DNA from: Microbacterium sp. nov. GSS16
GTDB taxonomy: Bacteria; Actinomycetota; Actinomycetes; Actinomycetales; Microbacteriaceae
Direction: 5' to 3'
Length of the DNA: 64,000 nt
NCBI RefSeq assembly: GCF_028198145.1
Contig: NZ_CP116338.1
Span: forward strand, 2,294,001-2,358,000
The translations under genes and the position numbers were made by a program. Under the pieces are notes generated by a model that worked only from the letters and a program-made list of their open reading frames with translations, was not told the origin of the DNA and did not search any database. This document shows, in pieces, positions 34,406 through 41,908 of the stretch (positions are counted from its first letter, which is position 1; each line of letters begins with the position of its first letter).

Positions 34406-35413
34406 TTCGGATGCCTGCTCGCCCTCGCGCGACGCCGCGGCGACCCGCGCGCCGCCGGCGGCCTTCTGCGCCTCGCGCACGCGCTTGCGCAGGTTCTTGT
34501 CGGTGATCTGCCGGTCGCCGACCGCGCCAGGTGTCCACAGCTCGACGTCCTCGTCGCCGTAGCTCGACTTCGATGCGCGGCGACGAACCTCAGGAGCCAC
34601 GGCCCCCGGCGCGAGACGACGAGCGGTGAGCAGGAAACCGGTGTGAGCGACCATGCGATGGTCGGGGCGCACGGCGAGCCCCTCGACGTGCCAGCCGCGC
34701 ACCATGGTCTCGGATGCATCCGGGTCGGTGAACAGACCGGTGCCTCGGATGTACTCCGCGACCCGCGACAGCTGCGTAGCGGTGGCGATGTAGCAGATCA
34801 CCACGCCGCCAGGGGTGAGTGCATCGGCGACGACGTCGATGCACTCCCAGGGTGCGAGCATGTCGAGCACCACTCGGTCGACAGTGCCTGGCTGATGCCG
34901 CTCGCCCAGCTGCTCGGCCAGATCGCCGACCACGACATCCCACGTCTGGGGTGTCTCGCCGAAGAACGTCTCGACGTTCGCCTTCGCCACCTCGGCGAAG
35001 TCCTCGCGGCGCTCGAACGAGGTGAGCGTGCCGTCGGAGCCGATCGCGCGAAGCAGCGCGAGTGACAGGGCGCCCGAGCCGACACCCGCCTCGACGACCA
35101 CGGCGCCGGGGAAGACGTCTGCCTGCATGACGATCTGCGCGGCATCCTTCGGGTACACGATGGCCGCACCGCGCGGCATCGACATCGCGAAGTCGCGCAG
35201 CAGCGGACGCAGCGCCAGGTAGTCGTGGCCCGAGCTGTTCGTCGCCACGGATCCGTCCGGCTGGCCAATCAGATCCGCGTGCCGCAGCACGCCGTGATGC
35301 GTGTGCAGCTCGCCGTCGGCGCGCAGCGTGATGGTGTGCATGCGACCCTTCGGGCCGGTGAGCTGGACGCGGTCACCCTCCCGGAAGGGACCGCTGGGAC
35401 GTGCGGCGCTCAT
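34403..35413 (-). CDS. trmI: tRNA (adenine-N1-)-methyltransferase TrmI
   Basis: A 336-residue class I methyltransferase that makes m1A58 in the T-loop of tRNA. The N-terminal barrel (FREGDRVQLTGPKGRMHTI) precedes the catalytic domain: VVVEAGVGSGALSLALLRAI is the SAM loop, LTSFERREDFAEVAKANVE the second strand, and DRVVLDMLAPWECIDVV the catalytic strand. The C-terminal 60 residues are basic and extend past the usual end. ATG 35413 overlaps the HAD stop by 4 nt. In other actinobacteria this gene borders the Pup-proteasome locus. Confidence 0.92.
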   Translation of the reverse strand: MSAARPSGPFREGDRVQLTGPKGRMHTITLRADGELHTHHGVLRHADLIGQPDGSVATNSSGHDYLALRPLLRDFAMSMPRGAAIVYPKDAAQIVMQADVFPGAVVVEAGVGSGALSLALLRAIGSDGTLTSFERREDFAEVAKANVETFFGETPQTWDVVVGDLAEQLGERHQPGTVDRVVLDMLAPWECIDVVADALTPGGVVICYIATATQLSRVAEYIRGTGLFTDPDASETMVRGWHVEGLAVRPDHRMVAHTGFLLTARRLAPGAVAPEVRRRASKSSYGDEDVELWTPGAVGDRQITDKNLRKRVREAQKAAGGARVAAASREGEQASE

Positions 35414-36087
35414 CGGGCGCCCTCCTTCGCGAAGCGGGTGTGCAGGTCGGCGAGATCGGCGGTCGTGCGGCCTGCCAGGGTGGGCCACAGCTCGTCGGCG
35501 CCGCAGCCGTCGAGCGGCACGATGTGCGGCACGCCGAGCGTGACTGCACCGGATGCCGCGCCGGAGGCTACACCCGTCGGCGAGTCCTCGATCACGACGG
35601 CGTCGGCGATGTCGATGCCGAGCTGGGCCGCGGCGGCCAGGTACGGGTCGGGGAATGGCTTGGGGCGCTCGACCTCGTCGCCTGCGACGATGAGGTCGAA
35701 GGCTGCGAAGTCGATCTGGTCGACGACGTCGAGGGCCATACGGCGCAGCGACATGGTCACCAGAGCGGTCGGGATGCCCTCGGCGCGGAGGTCCGCGAGC
35801 AGCTCGCGCGCCCCGGGCCGGAACGGCACTCCCTGCGTGCGCAGCCGCTCGGCGACGCGATCGGTCATCAGCTCGACGATCTGCTCGGGTTCGAGGTCGA
35901 CGCCCGCCTGCTGCAGCACCCGTCCGCTCTCGAGCAGACCGTTGCCGACCAGCTGCATCGCGTCGTCATGCGTCCATGTGCCGCCGTACGACTCGACCAG
36001 CTCCGTCTCTACGGACATCCAGTAGGGCTCGGTGTTGACGACGGTTCCGTCCATGTCCCACAGGACGGCGGCGGGCTTTCTGCTCAT
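35410..36087 (-). CDS. HAD-superfamily phosphatase/phosphoglucomutase-like
   Basis: A 225-residue HAD hydrolase, subfamily IA. Motif I is LWDMDGTVVNTEP with two catalytic Asp, motif II is the Thr of ALVTMS, motif III the Lys of VERPKPFPDPY, and motif IV is VVIEDSPTGVASG. A four-helix cap lies between I and II. It dephosphorylates an unknown small phosphate ester or sugar phosphate. The start is ATG 36087 because a TACCAT box ends 7 nt upstream. It is the first gene of the minus-strand run and divergent from the PAC2 gene. Confidence 0.87.
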   Translation of the reverse strand: MSRKPAAVLWDMDGTVVNTEPYWMSVETELVESYGGTWTHDDAMQLVGNGLLESGRVLQQAGVDLEPEQIVELMTDRVAERLRTQGVPFRPGARELLADLRAEGIPTALVTMSLRRMALDVVDQIDFAAFDLIVAGDEVERPKPFPDPYLAAAAQLGIDIADAVVIEDSPTGVASGAASGAVTLGVPHIVPLDGCGADELWPTLAGRTTADLADLHTRFAKEGAR

Positions 36088-36094
36088 TGCACCC

Positions 36095-36100
36095 ATGGTA
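36095..36100 (-). promoter_or_regulatory. -10 box (TACCAT) of the HAD-trmI genes
   Basis: On the minus strand TACCAT ends 7 nt before ATG 36087, giving a leaderless start. Confidence 0.45.
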
Positions 36101-36134
36101 GCCGGGTCGCCGCCCCCGGCCAGGCGGTGAGGTC

Positions 36135-36140
36135 TAGCCT
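36135..36140 (+). promoter_or_regulatory. Probable -10 box (TAGCCT) of the PAC2 gene
   Basis: TAGCCT lies 34 nt before ATG 36175, so the mRNA would carry a leader of about 28 nt with a GGAAGGAGAG ribosome site. Confidence 0.4.
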
Positions 36141-36174
36141 GGAGGGGATCGACTCGGCTCCAGGAAGGAGAGGG

Positions 36175-37020
36175 ATGGACGTCCTCGGCTCTCGCATCAT
36201 CGTCGCCGCATTCGACGGCTGGAACGACGCCGGCGAGGCGGCGAGCGGTGCCATCGGCGCCCTTCGCGCCGCCGGCGAGTACGAGCAGGTGCACGCGGTG
36301 GATCCCGAGCTGTACTTCGACTACCAGTACACCCGCCCCTCGACGCGGATGAACGCCGACGGAGGGCGCGAGCTGCAGTGGCCGGAGGCCTCGCTGTGGC
36401 GCCCCACCCGCCCTGCAGAGAGCGGGCCCGAGCTCTGGCTGCTGACCGGCTCGGAGCCGGCGCGCGCATGGCAGGCGTTCGTGAACGAGTTCCTGGATGT
36501 CGCCCTCCGCGACGACATCACCGGCCTGGTCACGATCGGGGCGATGCTCTCGGACGTTCCGCACACCCGGCCGATCTCGGTCTTCGCCTCGAGTCAGGAT
36601 GAGCGCGTGCGTGAGGTGCACGGGCTCGACAGATCCAGCTACGAGGGCCCCGTCGGCATCCTCAGCGTGTTCGACCAGTTCTTCAGTCAGGTCGAGATCC
36701 CCTCGGCCAGCCTCTGGGCCAGCGTGCCCCACTACGTCGCCACAGCCTCCCCGTCGCCCAAGGCGACGCTGGCGCTGCTCGACCGCCTCGAGGAGCTGAC
36801 CGGCGTGGGCCCTGCCCGCGAGCACCTGCGCACCGAGGCGGCAGCCTGGGAGGCGTCGATCGACGCGGCGGCCGCCGAGGACGAGGACATGGCCGAGTAC
36901 ATCCGGCAGCTCGAGCGCACCAGGGACACCTGGGATTCACCTGATGCGTCGGGGGATGCCATCGCGCAGGCGTTCGAGCGCTATCTGCGCCGCCGCGGCG
37001 ACGGCTTCGACAAGCGCTGA
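36175..37020 (+). CDS. PAC2-family protein
   Basis: A 281-residue PAC2 (proteasome assembly chaperone-like) domain protein. It begins IIVAAFDGWNDAGEAASGAI, followed by DPELYFDYQYTRPSTRM, LLTGSEPARAWQAF, and LGAMLSDVPHTRPI-like IGAMLSDVPHTRPISVFASS. A helical C-terminal tail (AEYIRQLERTRD) follows. The family is widespread in actinobacteria; its link to proteasome assembly there is unproven. GGAAGGAGAGGG precedes ATG 36175. It is monocistronic, converging on uppP. Confidence 0.85.
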   Translation: MDVLGSRIIVAAFDGWNDAGEAASGAIGALRAAGEYEQVHAVDPELYFDYQYTRPSTRMNADGGRELQWPEASLWRPTRPAESGPELWLLTGSEPARAWQAFVNEFLDVALRDDITGLVTIGAMLSDVPHTRPISVFASSQDERVREVHGLDRSSYEGPVGILSVFDQFFSQVEIPSASLWASVPHYVATASPSPKATLALLDRLEELTGVGPAREHLRTEAAAWEASIDAAAAEDEDMAEYIRQLERTRDTWDSPDASGDAIAQAFERYLRRRGDGFDKR

Positions 37021-37024
37021 GCGA

Positions 37025-37855
37025 TCAGACGGCGGGAACGACGCCGGTCGCGAGCAGCACGATGATCACGACGCCGAGCAGCACCCGGTAGATCACGAAG
37101 GGCAGGAAGCTGCGCTTCGAGATCCAGTTCATGAAGAACGCGATCACCCCGAGCGCGACGACGAACGCGATACCGGTGGCGGCGAAGGTCTCACCGAGCC
37201 CGAAGTGCTGGTTCGGGTCTCCCCCGTGCTTGAACAGCTGGTAGAAGCCGCTGCCGAAGACCGCAGGGATCGCGAGCAGGAACGCGTACCGGGCGGCCGC
37301 CGCACGCTCGTAGCCGAGGAAGAGACCCATCGTGATCGTGCCGCCCGACCGGGAGACGCCGGGCACGAGGGCGAGCGCCTGCGCGAATCCGAACGCGGCG
37401 CCGTGCCCGTAGGTGAGCTCACCGAGTCGACGTCGCTTCGCTCCCACGTGGTCGGCGATGCCGAGCAGCACGCCGAAGACGATGAGCATGATCGCGACGA
37501 TCCACAGCGAGCGGAACACCGTCTCGATCGAGTCCTGGAACAGCAGCCCGAGCACCACGATCGGGATGCTGCCGAGGATGATCAGCCAGCCCATGCGCGC
37601 GTCCGGATCGTTGCGCGGTGCCTTGCCGGTGAGTGAGCGGAACCACTGCGCGATGATGCGTACGATGTCGCGCCAGAAGAACACGACGACCGCTGCCTCG
37701 GTGCCGATCTGGGTGATCGCGGTGAACGCGGCGCCCGGATCCTCGCCGGACGGCAGGAAAGTGCCGACGATGCGCAGGTGGGCGCTGGAGGAGATGGGCA
37801 GGAACTCCGTGAGTCCCTGCACGATGCCGAGGATGAGCGCTTCGAGCAGGTTCAT
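37025..37855 (-). CDS. uppP: Undecaprenyl-diphosphatase UppP (BacA)
   Basis: A 276-residue membrane phosphatase that recycles the undecaprenyl lipid carrier for cell-wall synthesis and can raise bacitracin resistance. Signature segments are [20 protein letters not shown] (residues about 10-29) and the Arg-Ser box [20 protein letters not shown] near 155-175. Seven or eight helices are predicted. ATG 37855 places the first helix at the start. It has a 4-nt gap to the convergent PAC2 gene, with no hairpin between them. Confidence 0.95.
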   Translation of the reverse strand: MNLLEALILGIVQGLTEFLPISSSAHLRIVGTFLPSGEDPGAAFTAITQIGTEAAVVVFFWRDIVRIIAQWFRSLTGKAPRNDPDARMGWLIILGSIPIVVLGLLFQDSIETVFRSLWIVAIMLIVFGVLLGIADHVGAKRRRLGELTYGHGAAFGFAQALALVPGVSRSGGTITMGLFLGYERAAAARYAFLLAIPAVFGSGFYQLFKHGGDPNQHFGLGETFAATGIAFVVALGVIAFFMNWISKRSFLPFVIYRVLLGVVIIVLLATGVVPAV

Positions 37856-37903
37856 GCGTCGCTTTCTGACAGGGCGTGGTGAGGTCGGCGCGAACGAGGC
37901 TGA

Positions 37904-39199
37904 TCAGCAGCTGCGCAGCAGATCGGCCAGCACGCGCTGGCCGAAGACAAGCGATTCTACGGGCACGCGCTCGTCGACTCCGTGGAACATCCCGGTGAAG
38001 TCCAGATCGGCGGGCAGCCGCAGCGGCGCGAACCCGTACCCGGTGATGCCCAGCGACGCGAGCGCCTTGTTGTCGGTTCCCGCACCGAGAAGGTACGGGA
38101 TCACCGGCACGCCGGGATCATGGCGCCCGAGCGCGGCTACCATCGCCTCGACCAGGTCGCCCTCGAACGCGGTCTCCATTCCGATGTCCCGCACGACCGT
38201 CTGGATCTCGATGTCGTCGCCGGCGATCCGCTGCAGCTCAGCGAGCACGTCGTCCTCGGTGCCGGGGATGACACGGACGTCGATGAGCGCCTCGGCCGTC
38301 TCGGGGATCACGTTGTGCTTGTATCCCGCCGTCAGGGCCGTCGGGTTGGTCGTGGTGCGGAACGTCGAGCGCAGGAACGCCTCCGCGGGACCGGCGGCTG
38401 CGGCCAGCGCATCCGGGTCGTCGCTGGAACGGCCGGTGACGTCGCTCAGTCCGTCGAGCAGCGCGCGGGTCGTCGGGGTGAGCCGGATCGGCCAGCGGGT
38501 GCGCCCGATCGCCGCCACGGCCTCGGCGAGCCGCGTCACCGCGTTGTCGTCGTGGTAGCGGCTGCCGTGCCCGGCGCGGCCCTTGGCGACGAGGCGCAGC
38601 CAGAGCATGGCCTTCTCGCCCACCTGCAGCAGGTAGACGCGGCGGTCGTCGACCGTGATCGAGTAGCCGCCCACCTCGCTGATCGCCTCCGTGGCACCGG
38701 CGAACCAGTCCGGTCGGTCCTTGACGACCAGGGCCGAGCCCTCGACGCCGCCGTTCTCCTCGTCGGCGAAGAAGGTGAGGATGAGGTCGCGCTCCGGCTG
38801 CTCCCCCGCGCGCAGCATGTCGCCGACGGCGGTCAGGATCATCGCGTTCATGTTCTTCATGTCGACTGCGCCGCGCCCCCACAGCATCCCGTCGCGCACA
38901 ACGCCCTCGAACGGGTCGACGCTCCAGTCGGCGGCGACAGCCGGGACGACATCAAGATGCCCGTGCACGACGAGGGCAGGGCGCTCGGGGTCGCGCCCCG
39001 GCACCCGCGCCATCACGTTCGTGCGTCGCTCGATGGGCTCGTAGTACTCCGGCTCGAGGCCGAGCTCCTGCAGGTAGGCGCCGACGTACTCGGCCGCCTC
39101 GCGCTCGCCGTTGGCCCTGCCGCCGCCGAAGTTCGACGTGTCGATGCGGATCAGGTCGCGGGCGATGCGGACGACCTCAGGCAGCTCAGTATCGGGCAT
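37904..39199 (-). CDS. M20-family metallopeptidase (dipeptidase/deacylase)
   Basis: A 431-residue di-zinc hydrolase. The first metal motif is VVHGHLDVVPA (His and Asp near 78-80), then LWGRGAVDMKNMNAMIL (bridging Asp near 111), and FFADEENGGVEGSALV (catalytic and metal Glu near 147). A dimerisation lid occupies about 190-330. The family includes dipeptidases, succinyl-diaminopimelate desuccinylase and aminoacylases; the exact substrate cannot be fixed. ATG 39199 is selected by a TAGCCT box 6 nt upstream. Confidence 0.88.
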   Translation of the reverse strand: MPDTELPEVVRIARDLIRIDTSNFGGGRANGEREAAEYVGAYLQELGLEPEYYEPIERRTNVMARVPGRDPERPALVVHGHLDVVPAVAADWSVDPFEGVVRDGMLWGRGAVDMKNMNAMILTAVGDMLRAGEQPERDLILTFFADEENGGVEGSALVVKDRPDWFAGATEAISEVGGYSITVDDRRVYLLQVGEKAMLWLRLVAKGRAGHGSRYHDDNAVTRLAEAVAAIGRTRWPIRLTPTTRALLDGLSDVTGRSSDDPDALAAAAGPAEAFLRSTFRTTTNPTALTAGYKHNVIPETAEALIDVRVIPGTEDDVLAELQRIAGDDIEIQTVVRDIGMETAFEGDLVEAMVAALGRHDPGVPVIPYLLGAGTDNKALASLGITGYGFAPLRLPADLDFTGMFHGVDERVPVESLVFGQRVLADLLRSC

Positions 39200-39205
39200 G
39201 AGCCC

Positions 39206-39211
39206 AGGCTA
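39206..39211 (-). promoter_or_regulatory. -10 box (TAGCCT) of the M20 peptidase gene
   Basis: On the minus strand TAGCCT ends 6 nt before ATG 39199, giving a leaderless start. Confidence 0.55.
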
Positions 39212-39309
39212 CCCAACCGCGATGCCACGCCCGGGAGTCGCGCTGGTTCGAACAGCCCCGTGGGCCGTGCTAGAGTCGATCTTCGTTCGGCAACGAACAT
39301 TCATCACCT

Positions 39310-39394
39310 GCGCGGGTGGCGGAATAGGTAGACGCGCTAGCTTGAGGTGCTAGTGCCCGCATAGGGCGTGGGGGTTCAAGTCCCCCCTCGCGCA
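39310..39394 (+). tRNA. tRNA-Leu (anticodon GAG)
   Basis: An 85-nt class II cloverleaf: acceptor GCGCGGG pairs with CTCGCGC (one G-T) plus discriminator A. The anticodon stem CTAGC/GCTAG encloses loop TTGAGGT, giving anticodon GAG, which reads CUC/CUU. A long variable arm and GGTTCAAGTCC T-arm complete it. No encoded CCA. Confidence 0.95.
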
Positions 39395-39399
39395 CAGAG

Positions 39400-39438
39400 C
39401 GAAGAAGGCCCGGATCCGGTGGATCCGGGCCTTCTTCG
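39400..39438. terminator. Bidirectional terminator after tRNA-Leu(GAG)
   Basis: A perfect 18-bp stem with a GGT loop starts 6 nt after the tRNA and lies 3 nt beyond the stop codon of the convergent glycosyltransferase gene. Confidence 0.88.
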
Positions 39439-39440
39439 TC

Positions 39441-40163
39441 TCAGTTCCGCACCCGCAGTCGCCGCCACCGGTACGGCGGGAAATCCTCGGGCCAGTGCAG
39501 CCGGACGGTGCGGGTGCCCCGTCTCATCCGGCGGCCGAAGGCGCGCCCAGGCCACAGCGGTCGCATGGAGATCCCCATCCGCTGCCCCGGCATCCACCCG
39601 ATGCGGCCGAGCGAGCCGAGGTGGAACGACAGGTCCAGGTCGTCGTGTGTCTCGGCGTCGTGCCGATGCACCTGCTCGCGCACTGCGTGCCAGGCATCCG
39701 CCCGCATCGCCATGTTCGAGCCGAAGAGCGGCCGATGACCGAGCGCGGTTCTCGTGGTGGCCTCGTACGCACCGAGATAGATCAACGCGGTCCAGCGCAG
39801 TGCCCGCGGCCCGTCGATGAATCGTGCACCGCCCGTCGCCGCGATGCACTCCGGAGAGCGCGCGAACCACGCCATGGCATCCTGCACCCAGGTCGACGGC
39901 GGGACGCAGTCGGCGTCGAGTCGCAGGATGAGATCGCCGGCCGCCGCGTCGTATCCCGCCGCCGCGGCGGCGGGGATGCCGATCTCCGGGCAGAACACCA
40001 CCCGTGCCCCTGCGGACGCGGCGATCGCCGCCGACGCATCCGAGGATGCGTTGTCGACGACGATCACCTCGTCGGCCGGTCGCGTCTGCTCGCGCAATGC
40101 GGCGAGGCAGCACGTCAGCAGCTCTGCGTCATCCCGCACCGGGATGACGACCGATACGCGCAA
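39441..40163 (-). CDS. Family 2 glycosyltransferase
   Basis: A 240-residue GT-A fold glycosyltransferase. It begins VSVVIPVRDDAELLTCCLAA, has EVIVVDNASSDAS for the nucleotide site, the metal-binding LRLDADCVPP (DxD-like) near 82, and GSNMAMRADAW followed by HDDLDLSFHL where the catalytic Asp is expected. No membrane helices are obvious, so it may act on a lipid or surface acceptor at the inner face. The start appears to be TTG 40163, 6 nt after the SRPBCC stop. The sugar is unknown. Confidence 0.8.
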   Translation of the reverse strand: MRVSVVIPVRDDAELLTCCLAALREQTRPADEVIVVDNASSDASAAIAASAGARVVFCPEIGIPAAAAAGYDAAAGDLILRLDADCVPPSTWVQDAMAWFARSPECIAATGGARFIDGPRALRWTALIYLGAYEATTRTALGHRPLFGSNMAMRADAWHAVREQVHRHDAETHDDLDLSFHLGSLGRIGWMPGQRMGISMRPLWPGRAFGRRMRRGTRTVRLHWPEDFPPYRWRRLRVRN

Positions 40164-40169
40164 CGACGC

Positions 40170-40625
40170 TCAGGCGTCGACGTCGCCGCGCCACGCGCCG
40201 GTCTCGCCGCCGCGCCCCTCGATGAACTTCTTGAAGTTGTCGAGATCCTTCTTCACGGCATGGGAGCCCGCGCCCACCAGCGCTCCCACCTTCTCGAGCA
40301 GACCCTGCGGGTCCCAGTCGATCTGAGCCGTGACGCGCGTCGTGTTCTCATCGAGCTTGTGGAACGTGACGACGCCGGCGTGCTCGGTCTCGCCGCCCAT
40401 GCTCTTCCAGGCGACCCGCTCGTCGGGGTGCTGCTCGGTGATCTCGGCGTCGAACTCGCGCTCCGCTCCCCCGACGTTGACGACCCAGTGGTTGTGCGTG
40501 TCGTCGATCTGCGTGATCGACACGACCTCGTCGAGGAAGTGCGGGAAGCTCTCGAACTGCGTCCACTGGTTGTAGGCGACGCTCACGGGGACGTTCACGT
40601 CGACGGTCTCGATGATCTGGGGCAT
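40170..40625 (-). CDS. SRPBCC-family (polyketide cyclase-like) protein
   Basis: A 151-residue single-domain helix-grip protein of the SRPBCC/START-like superfamily (IIETVDVNVPVSVAYNQWTQ at the start, FPHFLDEVVSITQIDD next, DWDPQGLLEKVGAL, then a C-terminal helix VKKDLDNFKKFIEGR). Such proteins bind hydrophobic ligands; the ligand is unknown. An in-frame TTG six bases upstream exists, but GAGGAG is 7 nt before ATG 40625, which decides the start. Probably cotranscribed with the glycosyltransferase. Confidence 0.78.
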   Translation of the reverse strand: MPQIIETVDVNVPVSVAYNQWTQFESFPHFLDEVVSITQIDDTHNHWVVNVGGAEREFDAEITEQHPDERVAWKSMGGETEHAGVVTFHKLDENTTRVTAQIDWDPQGLLEKVGALVGAGSHAVKKDLDNFKKFIEGRGGETGAWRGDVDA

Positions 40626-40641
40626 TTTCAACTCCTCGCTT

Positions 40642-40659
40642 CTGGGATGGAGATCCCAG
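40642..40659. other. Small perfect hairpin upstream of SRPBCC gene
   Basis: CTGGGAT/ATCCCAG arms around GGAG lie between the VIT1-like gene and the SRPBCC gene, 16 nt from the ATG. It could be an operator or a weak terminator of the gene upstream. Confidence 0.35.
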
Positions 40660-40718
40660 TCAGCCCGAACACGGTGCTTCGCGCGAGGGGGTTGACGACG
40701 GGACTCGGAGAGGTCGAC

Positions 40719-41804
40719 TCAGACTGCGCCGACGCCGAACGCCAGACCGAGACCGTAGGTGATCGCGGCGGCGCCCACGCCGATCGCGAGCTGACGGAGG
40801 GCTCTCTTCAGCGGCGGACCGCCGGAGAGGATGCCCACCATCGCCCCCGTGGCCAGCAGCGCGATCCCCACCAGCACGAGGGCGACGAGGATCGCCGCGG
40901 TGCCGCTGAGTCCGAAGATCCACGGCAGCACGGGGATGATCGCGCCGGAGGAGAACAGCAGGAAGCTGGAGATCGCCGCAGCCCAGTCGCTGCCGATCAC
41001 CTCGTGGTCGGCGTGGATTCCGATCGGCCCTGTCGCGTCGCGCCGGATGCCCGCCTGCGCCGCCTCGACGACGCGCTGCGCGCGCACCAGCGACTCGTCC
41101 TGCGCCATGCCGCGCGCGCGGTACACGAGTGCCAGCTCATTGGCATCGATGTCGAGGTCGCCCGCTGTGGCGTCGGCATCGCTGTTCTCCTCCGTGGATG
41201 CCAGCAGCTCGCGCTGGGAGCGCACCGACACGAATTCGCCCGCCCCCATCGAGAGGGCGCCGGCCAGCAGTCCGGCGATGCCGCTGAAGAGCACGAAACC
41301 GCCGCTCACGCCCGTGGCTCCGATTCCCAGCACGAGTGCGAGGTTGGAGACGAGACCGTCGTTCGCGCCGAACACCGCAGCGCGGAACGAGCCCGACAGC
41401 CGGCGGCGCCCGCGCGCGGCGAGGCCGCGGACGACTTCGTGGTGCACCTTCTCGTCGGCGCGCATCGCGGCAGTCGCGAACTCCTCGGTGTCGTAGGGCG
41501 ATCGCGCCTCGGCGCTCTGTGCGAGCGCGAGGACGAAGATCGATCCGAAGCGGGAGGCCATCCAGCCCAGCATCCGCGAGCGCAGACCCGCCCTGGGCAG
41601 CCTCGACGGCTCTCCGCCCAGAAGGTCGAGCCAGTGCTGCTCGTGTCGGCGCTCGGCCTCGGCGAGCGAGAGCAGGATCTCGCGCTCCTCGCCCTCGCGG
41701 CGTGCCGCGAGGTTCGTGTAGACCGCGCCCTCGGCGCGCTCCTCGACGAGATAGCGTGCCCACTGCCGGCGATCGGCTGGGGTGGGCTGTGCGGGCGCGT
41801 TCAT
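40719..41804 (-). CDS. VIT1/CCC1-family transporter with N-terminal ferritin-like region
   Basis: A 361-residue membrane protein. Residues 1 to about 130 are a helical, rubrerythrin-like region with LAEAERRHEQHWLDLL (Glu-x-x-His) and a second acidic helix (MRADEKVHHEVV), resembling a di-iron site. The CCC1/VIT1 signature FRAAVFGANDGLVSNLALVL follows near 147, then SMGAGEFVSVRSQ and about five helices. VIT1 proteins export or sequester iron or manganese. The ferritin-like extension is typical of bacterial members and may load iron. ATG 41804 starts after a promoter region of about 70 bp. Confidence 0.82.
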   Translation of the reverse strand: MNAPAQPTPADRRQWARYLVEERAEGAVYTNLAARREGEEREILLSLAEAERRHEQHWLDLLGGEPSRLPRAGLRSRMLGWMASRFGSIFVLALAQSAEARSPYDTEEFATAAMRADEKVHHEVVRGLAARGRRRLSGSFRAAVFGANDGLVSNLALVLGIGATGVSGGFVLFSGIAGLLAGALSMGAGEFVSVRSQRELLASTEENSDADATAGDLDIDANELALVYRARGMAQDESLVRAQRVVEAAQAGIRRDATGPIGIHADHEVIGSDWAAAISSFLLFSSGAIIPVLPWIFGLSGTAAILVALVLVGIALLATGAMVGILSGGPPLKRALRQLAIGVGAAAITYGLGLAFGVGAV

Positions 41805-41908
41805 GCATCCTCCGTGCTGTGGGGAACAGTCAACGGTATCGACGGCGGTGCCCAGAGACTGCGTCAGCACAGCGATTGACAGGATTTCGGATGCCCGAAG
41901 CGCGCCGC

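Noticed and set aside
36175..37020. PAC2 protein as evidence of a proteasome here
   Set aside because: PAC2-domain proteins are common in actinobacteria without a proteasome, and none of the Pup or 20S genes is in the window.
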